Source: an uncultured Eubacteriales bacterium (lineage in GTDB: Bacteria > Bacillota > Clostridia > Oscillospirales > Oscillospiraceae). From it: a DNA stretch of 64,000 nt. Made by a program: the position numbers and the translations under genes. This document shows, piece after piece, positions 15,264 to 22,535 of this stretch (positions are counted from its first letter, which is position 1; the number at the start of each line of letters is the position of its first letter). Under the pieces are notes generated by a model that worked only from the letters and a program-made list of their open reading frames with translations, searched no databases and was not told the DNA's origin. Location: positions 1 to 64,000 of the forward strand of contig UQQF01000004.1 of NCBI GenBank assembly GCA_900543085.1, written 5' to 3'.

Positions 15264-16622
15264 TTACACCTTGAAATTTACGCTGGTGTCGCCCTGGATG
15301 TCGGCGCCGAACTCGTAGTCCTTGCCGGGGAGCACGGCGTTGAGGACTATGCCCACTATGGCGGCGGTCGCGAGTCCGGAGAAGCTTACGGCGCCGATGT
15401 GCACCGCGCCCGCCTCGGAATACGTGACGCCGATGGCGAGGACGAGGATCAGCGCGGCGATTATAACGTTGTGGCTCTTGGTGAAGTCGACGCGGTTTTC
15501 CACCACGTTGCGCACGCCCACGGCGCTTATCATGCCGTAGAGCACCAGGGACACGCCTCCGATGGTGGCCGTCGGCATGGCGTGGACTATCTCCGCGAAC
15601 TTGGGGCAGAAGCTCACCACGATGGCCAGTAAGGCGGCGATGCGTATGACGCGCGGGTCGTAGACCTTGCTGAGCGCGAGCACGCCCGTGTTCTCGCCGT
15701 AGGTGGTGTTGGCCGGCGCACCGAACAGCGCGGCCAGGCTGGTGGCGAGTCCGTCGCCGAGCAGGGTGCGGTGCAGCCCGGGATCCTCAATATAATTGCG
15801 GTCGCAGGTCGAGGATATGGCGCACATGTCTCCGATGTGCTCCACCACCGTGGCCAGCGAGATGGGCACTATGGTTATCGCCGCGGTAAGCAGCAGCTCG
15901 GTGTTCACTTCCCCGTCGAAGATGCCGAACACCGTCTCGTCCCATACCACCGGCAGCCCCAGCCACGGGGCTTCGCGCACTTCGGTGAAGTCCACCTGTC
16001 CGGCCAGCGCGCCGACCACATAGCTGGCGATGACGCCGAGGAGGATGGGGATTATCTTTACCATTCCCTTGCCCCAGATGTTGCAGACTATTACCACCGC
16101 TATGGCCACGAGGGCGACCGGCCAGCTGGCCTGGCAGTTGTTCACGGCGCTGCTGGAGAGCGAAAGGCCGATGGATATTATGATGGGGCCCGTCACGATG
16201 GGCGGGAAGAAGCGCATGACCTTGCGGACGCCGAAGGCCTTGAAAAGCGCCGAGAGCACCAGGTACACCAGACCCGCGCAGACCACGCCGAAGCAGGCGT
16301 AGGGCAGCATCTCGGTGTTGGGCACGGTGAGGTTTCCCTGCGCGTCCGGCAGCATGGGCGCTATTGCGGCGTAGCCGCCTATGAAGGCAAAGCTGGAGCC
16401 GAGGAACGCCGGCACCCTTCCCTTGGACAGCAGGTGGAACAGCAGCGTCCCCAGTCCCGCAAAGAGCAGCGTAACGCTGACGGACAGTCCTGTCAGCGTG
16501 GGCACCAGCACGGTCGCCCCGAACATTGCGAACATGTGCTGCACGCCGAGTACGAACATCCTCGGCGCGCCGAGCGACCTCGCGTCGTAAATCGGCTCCG
16601 AGCCTATGGTTTTTTTGTTCAT
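15264..16622 (-). CDS. NCS2 family uracil/xanthine permease
   Basis: 452 residues from the ATG at 16622 (AGAGGGAAAGGC upstream); a longer frame to 16760 overlaps the promoter and is rejected. About 12-14 hydrophobic segments. Family motifs include VLGVQHMFAMFGATVLVPTLTG near the N-terminus, SYVVGALAG, the substrate-site region ATVVEHIGDMCAIS, GAPANTTYGENTGVLALSKV and the later GGVSLVLYGMISAVGVR. NCS2 proteins are proton symporters for uracil, xanthine or uric acid. The match to UraA/PyrP (VEHIGD, NTTYGENTG) makes uracil most likely. It stands alone, not in a pyrimidine operon. Confidence 0.93.
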   Translation of the reverse strand: MNKKTIGSEPIYDARSLGAPRMFVLGVQHMFAMFGATVLVPTLTGLSVSVTLLFAGLGTLLFHLLSKGRVPAFLGSSFAFIGGYAAIAPMLPDAQGNLTVPNTEMLPYACFGVVCAGLVYLVLSALFKAFGVRKVMRFFPPIVTGPIIISIGLSLSSSAVNNCQASWPVALVAIAVVIVCNIWGKGMVKIIPILLGVIASYVVGALAGQVDFTEVREAPWLGLPVVWDETVFGIFDGEVNTELLLTAAITIVPISLATVVEHIGDMCAISSTCDRNYIEDPGLHRTLLGDGLATSLAALFGAPANTTYGENTGVLALSKVYDPRVIRIAALLAIVVSFCPKFAEIVHAMPTATIGGVSLVLYGMISAVGVRNVVENRVDFTKSHNVIIAALILVLAIGVTYSEAGAVHIGAVSFSGLATAAIVGIVLNAVLPGKDYEFGADIQGDTSVNFKV

Positions 16623-16685
16623 GCCTTTCCCTCTCTTGTTACTTTGAGTGCCGTGCCAAACCCCTGTCCTTGCACAGCCCAGGAT

Positions 16686-16714
16686 ATTATATAGGTATTG
16701 GCGCTCCGGCGCAA
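16686..16714 (-). promoter_or_regulatory. Promoter of the NCS2 permease
   Basis: TTGCGC (16714-16709), 17-base spacer, TATAAT (16691-16686) on the minus strand, about 64 bases before the ATG. No purine riboswitch signature is visible in the short leader. Confidence 0.8.
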
Positions 16715-16904
16715 GACGGGTCGAAAAATATTTGTTCAAAGATAATTCACAAGAGTTCATGCTTTGCTCATAAAATTCTAATGACTCGTTAATTTTTCCC
16801 TAGTATTATTACAACCGTAGACGGCGAGAGCCGTCGGCACACCTCTTTTTCCCCTCTCTTTTTTAGTTGTCCCGAGCCATCCCCCCACCGCTTGGGGCGA
16901 CGCT

Positions 16905-16929
16905 CCGGGGGGCTCCCCCAGCCCCCCGG
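16905..16929. repeat. GC hairpin in the 16.7-17.1 kb intergenic region
   Basis: CCGGGGGGCT-CCCCC-AGCCCCCCGG, a 10-bp perfect stem inside a C-rich stretch of about 150 bases. I see no gene in 16715-17007. A smaller hairpin (GACGGCGAGAGCCGTC) lies at about 16819-16834. The function is unknown. Confidence 0.6.
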
Positions 16930-17007
16930 GTACCCCCCTCAAAACGTCTTAACCGACGTGCGGTATTTACCGCAATCCCCCCTCCCACAGAACAACTGTA
17001 AAAAAGG

Positions 17008-17044
17008 AAATCCACCCGAGTGACGGATCGGGTGGATTTTTATT
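17008..17044 (+). terminator. Strong terminator upstream of the small PepSY-like gene
   Basis: AAATCCACCCGA paired with TCGGGTGGATTT, then TTATTT. No gene ends just upstream on the plus strand, so it may end an unrecognised short transcript from the C-rich region or act as an attenuator. Confidence 0.75.
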
Positions 17045-17144
17045 TGTTAAAAATATTTTCTTTTTCTTTTAACGTTACTTTAATGTTTCTGGGTTATATT
17101 TAGCTCACAAACAAAAAACAACACTTCAAAAGGAGCTAAATAAA

Positions 17145-17408
17145 ATGACTAACAACACCACTTTCAATATCACCGCCGAGGCCGCCCGTCTGATCGCCCT
17201 GCACGAAGCCGGGCTGGACAGCGCAGTATTCCACAGCGAGGCTCTCGCCGACGGGCTCTGGGAACTCGAGTTCACCGCCGATGAGCTATGGTACACCTGC
17301 TATGTCGACGCGGAAACCGGAGAGGCTCCGGGACTGACCTTTGCCCCCGTCCCCGTTGAGAGCTACCCCTCCGAGGCCACAGCCCCTTCCGCCGTCAAAG
17401 CCGCGTGA
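17145..17408 (+). CDS. Small PepSY-like protein (87 aa)
   Basis: A short protein with good signals: AGGAG ten bases before the ATG and a strong terminator 12 bases after the stop. The centre (AARLIALHEAGLDSAVFHSE, LWELEFTADELWYTCYVDAETGEA) resembles half of a PepSY unit, where an alpha helix is followed by a YEVEF-type strand and a VDAxTGE turn. There is no signal peptide or membrane segment, so unlike most PepSY proteins it would be cytoplasmic. PepSY modules often inhibit peptidases; I infer nothing more specific. Confidence 0.7.
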   Translation: MTNNTTFNITAEAARLIALHEAGLDSAVFHSEALADGLWELEFTADELWYTCYVDAETGEAPGLTFAPVPVESYPSEATAPSAVKAA

Positions 17409-17420
17409 GGCACACATAAA

Positions 17421-17457
17421 ACTTCCGGGCACAGGGAAGCGTGCCCGGGAGTTTTTT
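17421..17457 (+). terminator. Terminator of the PepSY-like gene
   Basis: ACTTCCGGGCAC with GTGCCCGGGAGT and a TTTTTT tail. Confidence 0.92.
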
Positions 17458-17461
17458 GCCC

Positions 17462-17896
17462 TCACCTGCCGGACTGCCAGCCCGGCTCCTGTATGCGGCG
17501 CGTCATGCGCCAGCCCTCGTCCGTCTTTATCCACTCGTCATGGTACCAGAGCCCGATAAAGAAGGTTCTCGCCCCCTGCCTGGTGTCATAGCTGAGGGGG
17601 TTGAACAGCATGACCGTGGTCTTTGCGCTCCGTCCGTCTGGGGCGATATCGCACTGCACGTTGCTCATGAGGTGCTGCGTGCGCAGCGGTCCCATGCTGC
17701 GGCGCAGGTACTCGCGTATCTCGTCCAGGCTGCCGGCCACGCCGCCCGACGCGGTATAGTCGATATATGCGTCCGGCGTGAACACGTTCTCCAGCTCATC
17801 GAAGCGCTTGCGGTCGATGAGCTCGGCGTAGAGCTTGACCCTGTCTTCTATCTCCAGGCGGTCAAGCAGGTACTGCAAACTCTTTTCTGCTTCCAT
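17462..17896 (-). CDS. NTF2/SnoaL-like protein
   Basis: 144 residues. The pattern is that of the SnoaL_4/NTF2 fold: an N-terminal helix pair (IEDRVKLYAELIDRKRFDELENVFTPDAYIDYTASGG), a conserved tail of that helix leading to the cone, then strands ending WYHDEWIKTDEGWRMTRRIQEPGW. Proteins of this group include dehydratases, isomerases and ring-cleavage accessory proteins, and many are uncharacterised. It is monocistronic between two convergent or divergent neighbours, so context gives no substrate. Confidence 0.75.
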   Translation of the reverse strand: MEAEKSLQYLLDRLEIEDRVKLYAELIDRKRFDELENVFTPDAYIDYTASGGVAGSLDEIREYLRRSMGPLRTQHLMSNVQCDIAPDGRSAKTTVMLFNPLSYDTRQGARTFFIGLWYHDEWIKTDEGWRMTRRIQEPGWQSGR

Positions 17897-17964
17897 ATAA
17901 GCACCCTCCTCTCACACTATCATATCAGTCCGGCTCGTATTAAGCAAGTATAGGAGAGATCTGT

Positions 17965-18702
17965 TTGAGCGAACTTCTGACCTTGTCGTTCCTGTTCTTC
18001 ATGGGCTCCATCGCCGGTTGGGTACTGGAGCTGTTTTTCCGCCGCTTTTTCTCCTCGGCCAATCTGGAGCGGAAATGGATAAATCCGGGCTTCTGCACCG
18101 GCCCCTACGTGCCGCTGTACGGCCTGGGGCTTTGCGCGATGTACCTGATAGTCTCGCTGGAGCAGTACAGCACCCTGGAGAGCGTATTCTGGACGCGCGC
18201 CATTCTGTTCCTGGCGGGCGCCCTGGCGATGACCGTGATAGAGTACGTCGCCGGCGTGTTGAGCCTGAAGGTGCTCAAGGTCCGGCTGTGGGACTACAGC
18301 AACCAGTGGGGCAACATACAGGGCGTCATATGCCCCAAGTTCTCCCTCGCCTGGGCGGCGCTGGTCGCGGTCTACTATTTCGCCGTACACCCGTACATAC
18401 TCGACTCGATAGAGTGGCTGTCCAACAACCTGGCCTTTTCGTTCGTGATCGGCTTTTTCTACGGCGTATTCATAATAGATGTCGTACACTCCGCGCAGCT
18501 TGTGGCCAAGCTGAAGCGCTTCGCCGAGGAGAACGGAGTCGTAGTCCGCTATGAGCGCCTGAAGGAGCGCATACGCGCCGAGCAGGTGCGCGAGCGCGAG
18601 AAATACCGCTTCTTCCAGCCGTTCAAAACCTCGCGCGAGCTGGGCGAATACCTGCGCGAGATGCGCGGCGAGCTGGAAAGCCGTGTCCGCCGGAGGAAAT
18701 AG
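17965..18702 (+). CDS. CmpB-type (ABC transporter type IV) putative permease
   Basis: 245 residues beginning with a TTG at 17965; AGGAGAG is six bases upstream and no ATG fits. Five hydrophobic segments cover residues 1-170 (SFLFFMGSIAGWVLELFFRRFF, GPYVPLYGLGL, FLAGALAMTVIEYVAG, WNIQGVICPKFSLAWAALV and a final helix), matching the PF06541 family, annotated as putative ABC permease without a known partner. A basic, helical cytoplasmic tail follows (FAEENGVVVRYERLKERIRAEQVREREKYR). No ATPase lies nearby, so the ABC label is doubtful and the function is unknown. Confidence 0.8.
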   Translation: MSELLTLSFLFFMGSIAGWVLELFFRRFFSSANLERKWINPGFCTGPYVPLYGLGLCAMYLIVSLEQYSTLESVFWTRAILFLAGALAMTVIEYVAGVLSLKVLKVRLWDYSNQWGNIQGVICPKFSLAWAALVAVYYFAVHPYILDSIEWLSNNLAFSFVIGFFYGVFIIDVVHSAQLVAKLKRFAEENGVVVRYERLKERIRAEQVREREKYRFFQPFKTSRELGEYLREMRGELESRVRRRK

Positions 18703-18705
18703 CCC

Positions 18706-19641
18706 TTACGCCCAGTCCAGCTGCTCGGGCGCGCGCAGGCGCTGATGCTTGTAAAATGGTACGCCCAGCTCCCTGCCCAGGCTGCGCACCAGGTCTTTAT
18801 AGCAGCCCTTGAGCTTGTCGTGGAAGAAGATCGCCTCCACTCCCCCGGCTATGGCGTTCACGCAGGCCTTTGCGCGCTCCAGCCCGCTCTCGTCCTCATA
18901 TCTGCCCGAGACCAGCCACTGGTTGGCCAGGATGTGCGTTATGCCGAAGGCCTCGTCGCCCCAGGTCGTGAACACCGCTTCGGCGAAGCTTGGCTCGAAG
19001 TGAGTGCCGCCTACGCAGAGTATGTTGTGGACGCGGCGTCCGTCATCGTCAAAGACCTGCGTCAGCGTGTGAGCCAGCGCGCGGCAGGCGCGCTCGTCCT
19101 CCCAGCTGCCCGGGTCGCTCCCCACCTCGATGTCCACCATCGGCACCGGGTAGCGCGTCAGCAGCCCGGGGTCGCCGTCTCCCCCGCGCATTCCCGACCA
19201 GTGCGTGGCCTCCGTCAGCACGCGGTACTCGTTTAGTCCCAGCGCCGCGCGCTCGCGTTCATAGGCCAGGAGCAGATTCCGCATATACCGCGGAGCTGCG
19301 GCGCCGAAGACGCCCGAGTCCACGTCGCCCAGCGAGTGCACCGTGAGCACGTTGGCCGGCGCATGCGCCCCCTCGTGCCAGGTCACCATCCCGGACATGT
19401 CGCAGTCCGCGAAGTGCGCGTTCATGTACGGCAAAAAGCGCGGATAGTCCAGGCAAAGCGCCGTGTCCGTGGACACAAAGTAGTATTCATGCCCGCCGGC
19501 GCAGAGCCTTTTGACCCCCCTGCCGGCGAAGTCTATGCCCGTGTCCTCGGCCAGGCAGCCCTCGGCTCCGAGGATGTCCCAGACCTTCGCGGCCACGTGA
19601 CCCCAGGCGCGGTTGTCGCTTATGTAGTATACTGCTTTCAT
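18706..19641 (-). CDS. D-aminoacyl-tRNA deacylase of the archaeal/plant DTD2 type
   Basis: 311 residues from ATG 19641 (GGAGGAC upstream). Three conserved blocks of archaeal DTD2 can be lined up: WHEGAHAPANVLTVHSLGD (archaeal SRHSS..LTTHVTGN), LTEATHWSGM...VPMVDIEVGSDPGSWEDERA (EATHHGP...FFIEIGSSEEEW) and ILCVGGTHFEPSFAEAVF...AFGITHIL (GIGGGHYAPKQT...FGHIL). The ATH and GTHFEP histidines fit the catalytic/metal region. DTD2 removes D-amino acids and aldehyde-modified D-aminoacyl groups from tRNA. Most bacteria use the unrelated DTD1, so this gene is unexpected here and may come from an archaeal donor or an under-described bacterial branch. It follows degV on the same strand. Confidence 0.82.
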   Translation of the reverse strand: MKAVYYISDNRAWGHVAAKVWDILGAEGCLAEDTGIDFAGRGVKRLCAGGHEYYFVSTDTALCLDYPRFLPYMNAHFADCDMSGMVTWHEGAHAPANVLTVHSLGDVDSGVFGAAAPRYMRNLLLAYERERAALGLNEYRVLTEATHWSGMRGGDGDPGLLTRYPVPMVDIEVGSDPGSWEDERACRALAHTLTQVFDDDGRRVHNILCVGGTHFEPSFAEAVFTTWGDEAFGITHILANQWLVSGRYEDESGLERAKACVNAIAGGVEAIFFHDKLKGCYKDLVRSLGRELGVPFYKHQRLRAPEQLDWA

Positions 19642-19660
19642 TATGTCCTCCAAACGACCT

Positions 19661-19694
19661 GCGAGCCGGGGAATTGTTCCCCGGCTCGCTTTTT
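19661..19694. terminator. Hairpin between degV and DTD2 genes
   Basis: GCGAGCCGGGGAA with its complement, a 13-bp stem. The T-tract (CTTTTT) is on the plus strand. For the minus-strand genes it lies within the intergenic mRNA and could reduce or stabilise read-through from degV. Confidence 0.6.
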
Positions 19695-20599
19695 CAGTCA
19701 AGCCTTGCCTTAGCAAGTATGCCTATGCCCAGCGCGTGCGGGCCGGTGTGGACCGCGATCACGGAGCTTATGTGGGTTATGGGTATCTCTCCCCCGCCGC
19801 CGAGGCCAAGCTCGTCCAGCACGGCCTCCAGGCGTCCGCGGAACTCGACGGCTTCGTTGTAGTCGTAGCCGTAGCCCAGGCAGATGTCGAACTGATCGCG
19901 GCTGGTAAACGTCTCCTTGAGGTATTCCCTGGCATTGGAGAGCGTTTTGTCCAGGGTCTTGGCGCGGCCGCGGCCTATGCCGCCGAGGAAGATCTCGCCC
20001 TCCTTGAGCGTTATCACGGGGCGTATTCCGAGCACGGAGCTGACCTTGCCGGCCAGCTTGCCTATGCGGCCGCCGTTGGCCAGGTAGTCCATGCTGCCGA
20101 TGGTGAAGAATATACGTCCGGTGGGGCGGATTTCATATATGCGCTCCACAGCCGTCTCATAGGGCACGTCGGCGTCGCGCATGTTGCAGGCCTCCAGTAC
20201 CATGAGTCCCTGGAGCACCGTGTTGACCATGGAGTTTATGACGGTTATCTGCGCGTCCGGGTAGTCCTCGCGCAGCAGGTCGAGAGCTATGCAGGCCGTT
20301 TGATAGGAGTTGGAGAATTTCTCGGTTATGCAGAGTACGACGGCCTTCTCCCCAGCCTTGGCTATCTCGGTAAACACCTTCAGATAGTCCTGGGTAGAGG
20401 GTGTGGAGCTCTTGGGATATACGCCGGGATGCGTCACCATCCACTCGTAAAACTCGTCGTCGCCGATGTCCACGCCCTGCTGCAAATATTCGCCGCTGCC
20501 GAGCATGACGAAGAAGTTGATTACGCCGATGTCCCTAGCCTTTACAACTTCGGCGGGGATATCGCCTGAGCCGTCAGTTAATACTCTGAAATCTCCCAT
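19694..20599 (-). CDS. DegV family fatty-acid-binding protein
   Basis: 301 residues with the classic N-terminus FRVLTDGSGDIPAEVV (DSTADLP-like), the STPSTQDYLKVF loop that contacts the ligand carboxylate, and the C-terminal block GGRIGKLAGKVSSVLGIRPVITLKEG. DegV/FakB proteins bind a fatty acid and present it to a kinase (FakA) for phosphorylation and entry into phospholipid synthesis. No fakA is in this window. ATG at 20599; the gene lies just downstream of tRNA-Ser. Confidence 0.93.
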   Translation of the reverse strand: MGDFRVLTDGSGDIPAEVVKARDIGVINFFVMLGSGEYLQQGVDIGDDEFYEWMVTHPGVYPKSSTPSTQDYLKVFTEIAKAGEKAVVLCITEKFSNSYQTACIALDLLREDYPDAQITVINSMVNTVLQGLMVLEACNMRDADVPYETAVERIYEIRPTGRIFFTIGSMDYLANGGRIGKLAGKVSSVLGIRPVITLKEGEIFLGGIGRGRAKTLDKTLSNAREYLKETFTSRDQFDICLGYGYDYNEAVEFRGRLEAVLDELGLGGGGEIPITHISSVIAVHTGPHALGIGILAKARLD

Positions 20600-20632
20600 C
20601 TGCTTACCTCATTTCTGCCAGGATTTATTGAC

Positions 20633-20666
20633 CGGCGTCCGACCCGTATGACCAGGCCGGACGCCG
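20633..20666 (-). terminator. Hairpin abutting the 3' end of tRNA-Ser(UGA)
   Basis: CGGCGTCCG and CGGACGCCG form a 9-bp stem with a 16-base loop directly after the encoded CCA. There is no U-tract, so it may be a processing or weak termination signal, and read-through into degV is possible. Confidence 0.5.
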
Positions 20667-20755
20667 TGGCGGAGAGGATGGGATTCGAACCCATGGCCCG
20701 TTGCCGGGTCACCGGTTTTCAAGACCGGCTCCTTAAACCACTCGGACACCTCTCC
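20667..20755 (-). tRNA. tRNA-Ser (anticodon UGA)
   Basis: Type II tRNA with a long variable arm. Acceptor GGAGAGG pairs with CCTCTCC, the anticodon arm CCGGT-CUUGAAA-ACCGG gives anticodon UGA, the T arm reads GGGTTCGAATCCC, and CCA is encoded. Confidence 0.96.
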
Positions 20756-20780
20756 ACATGCGCGTGCTCGATGACGATTT

Positions 20781-20808
20781 ATTATAACATTTTCCCGGAG
20801 ATTTACAA
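20781..20808 (-). promoter_or_regulatory. Promoter of tRNA-Ser(UGA)
   Basis: TTGTAA (20808-20803), 16-base spacer, TATAAT (20786-20781) on the minus strand. Confidence 0.85.
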
Positions 20809-20930
20809 GTATTAAATTGTGTACATTCCTCTCAGTTTGAATTTGCCGCCAAGTCTTGACGCGGCCGGGGGTGTTGGAGTTAAATATATTAGTAAAATAA
20901 GAGCCTGCACATTCAAAAGGGACGGTGGAA

Positions 20931-21425
20931 ATGAAAAAGCTGTACATGATAGGCGGCGCGATGGGCGTCGGGAAAACCACCGTGTGCCAAATATTGAAGC
21001 GGCGGCTGGACAACTGCGCTTTCCTCGACGGCGACTGGTGCTGGGACATGCACCCCTTTCGCGTCACCGGGGAGACGAAGGCGCTGGTGCTCGGGAACAT
21101 ATGCCACGTGCTCAACAGCTTCCTCGACTGCGAGGCGTTTGACAACGTCGTCTTCTGCTGGGTCATGCACGACCAGGCCGTGATCGACGCCATACTCTCG
21201 CGCCTGCACACCTCCGGCTGGGACGTGAAGTGCCTGTCCCTCGTGTGCTCCGAGCGCGCGCTGACCGAGCGGCTGCGCCGCGACATTGACGCCGGGGTGC
21301 GCGACGCCGGCGTGCCGGAGCGCGCCCTCGACCGCCTGAGGCTCTACCCCGGACTTGACACACACAAGCTGGACGTCACGGAGCTGTCCCCGGAGGAGGC
21401 CGCGCTTGAGATCCTGCGGCTGTAA
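20931..21425 (+). CDS. P-loop nucleotide-binding kinase (AAA_33-like)
   Basis: 164 residues from the ATG at 20931; a GTG two codons earlier is possible. Walker A is GGAMGVGKTT (residues 8-17), followed by FLDGDWCWDMHPF, the acid-containing strand of small-molecule kinases. A lid-like segment rich in arginine (ALTERLRRDIDAGVRD) lies around residue 110. It looks like a zeta-toxin/chloramphenicol-phosphotransferase-like kinase, but no toxin or antitoxin gene adjoins it. It is followed at 51 bases by a GNAT acetyltransferase. The substrate is unknown. Confidence 0.75.
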   Translation: MKKLYMIGGAMGVGKTTVCQILKRRLDNCAFLDGDWCWDMHPFRVTGETKALVLGNICHVLNSFLDCEAFDNVVFCWVMHDQAVIDAILSRLHTSGWDVKCLSLVCSERALTERLRRDIDAGVRDAGVPERALDRLRLYPGLDTHKLDVTELSPEEAALEILRL

Positions 21426-21475
21426 ACCCCCGGCGAGCGAGCCGCGACATCCGCTGCGAAAGGAGCGATTATCCA

Positions 21476-22075
21476 ATGCCATATACAATACGCCCGGCGA
21501 CGACAGCCGACGGCGCGGCCTGCGCCGCGATATACGCGCCGTACATCGAGACCGCCGTCACCTTCGAGTCGCCCGCGCCGGACGCCGCCGAGCTGTCGCG
21601 GCGCATCGCCGACACCCTGCGCGGCTACCCCTGGCTCGTCTGCGAGCGGGACGGGGAGGTTCTCGGCTACGCATACGCCCACCGCTACCGCCCCCGCGCC
21701 GCCTTTGACTGGACGTCGGAGTTCTCGATATACATGAGCCAGGCCGAGCGCGGGCACGGCGCGGGCGCCGCGCTGTACAACGCGGTGGCCGAGCTGATGA
21801 CCGCCCAGGGCTACATCGTGGCCTACGGCCTGGTCAGCACCCCGAACGAGCCGAGCGAGCGCCTGCACGAAAAGTGCGGCTTCAAGCGCATGTTCACGCT
21901 GGAAAACTGCGCGTGGAAGCTGGGCGAGTGGCGCGATCTCACCTACTACATGCGTATTCTCGCGCCCATGAGCGATGCGCCCGCGCCGGTGAGGGCTTTC
22001 CCCGAGCTTGAGGCGGGGTTTGTGCGCTCGGTGTGCGAAAAGCACGCCGCGCAGATAAGGGAGGTACGGACATGA
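21476..22075 (+). CDS. GNAT N-acetyltransferase, PAT/MddA-like
   Basis: 199 residues. The GNAT core is clear: IRPATTADGAACAAIYAPYIETAVTFES at the N-terminus matches phosphinothricin/methionine-sulfone acetyltransferases, GEVLGYAYAHRYRPRAAFDWTSEFSIYM is the beta-4 region, and QAERGHGAGAALYNAV is the acetyl-CoA loop. NEPSERLHEKCGF marks motif B. Relatives acetylate small amines and amino-acid analogues. The C-terminal 30 residues extend beyond the usual domain. It overlaps the next gene by four bases (ATGA), so the two are translated together. Confidence 0.88.
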   Translation: MPYTIRPATTADGAACAAIYAPYIETAVTFESPAPDAAELSRRIADTLRGYPWLVCERDGEVLGYAYAHRYRPRAAFDWTSEFSIYMSQAERGHGAGAALYNAVAELMTAQGYIVAYGLVSTPNEPSERLHEKCGFKRMFTLENCAWKLGEWRDLTYYMRILAPMSDAPAPVRAFPELEAGFVRSVCEKHAAQIREVRT

Positions 22076-22530
22076 CCAAAACCAACGCCATGCGCCTGCT
22101 GGACGCGGCGGGCATCGCCTACCGCACAACGGAGTACGAGTACGACGAGAGCGACCTCTCCGGCAAGCACGCCGCCGAGCAGATAGGCATGCCCCCCGAG
22201 CAGGTGTTCAAGACCCTGGTCACGCGCGGGGACAAGACCGGCATCCTGGTCTTCTGCATCCCCGTCCTGGACGAGCTGGACCTGCGCCGCGCGGCGAGCG
22301 TGTCCGGCAACAAGAAGCTGGAGATGATACACGTCAAGGAGCTGCTGCCCCTGACCGGCTACATGCGCGGCGGCTGCTCGCCCATCGGCATGAAGAAGAA
22401 GTACCCGACGTACATAGACGAGACGTACATACTCTTTGACGAGATAGCCGTCTCCGCCGGGATGCGCGGCGAGCAGATAATCCTCGACCCCAACGACCTG
22501 GTGCGCTACGTCGGCGCGGAGGTGTACTGA
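22072..22530 (+). CDS. ybaK: YbaK/EbsC-type Cys-tRNA(Pro) deacylase
   Basis: 152 residues; the ATG overlaps the GNAT stop and GGGAGG lies six bases upstream. It keeps the family core: YEYDESDLSGKHAAEQIGMPPEQVFKTLV with the conserved lysine that contacts the mischarged ester, then SVSGNKKLEMIHVKEL, TGYMRGGCSPIGMKKKYPTYID, and AGMRGEQIILDP. The enzyme hydrolyses Cys-tRNA(Pro) made in error by prolyl-tRNA synthetase. Together with the DTD2 gene 2.5 kb away, two tRNA-editing enzymes lie close together. Confidence 0.94.
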   Translation: MTKTNAMRLLDAAGIAYRTTEYEYDESDLSGKHAAEQIGMPPEQVFKTLVTRGDKTGILVFCIPVLDELDLRRAASVSGNKKLEMIHVKELLPLTGYMRGGCSPIGMKKKYPTYIDETYILFDEIAVSAGMRGEQIILDPNDLVRYVGAEVY

Positions 22531-22535
22531 GCGGC

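Noticed and set aside
16840-16990. CRISPR or tandem repeat in the C-rich 16.9 kb region
   Set aside because: The C-runs are irregular and there are no equally spaced repeats; only one clear hairpin is present.
20931-21425. Zeta-toxin of a toxin-antitoxin pair
   Set aside because: The P-loop kinase resembles that group only in general fold; no small antitoxin gene is next to it and the neighbours are housekeeping enzymes.
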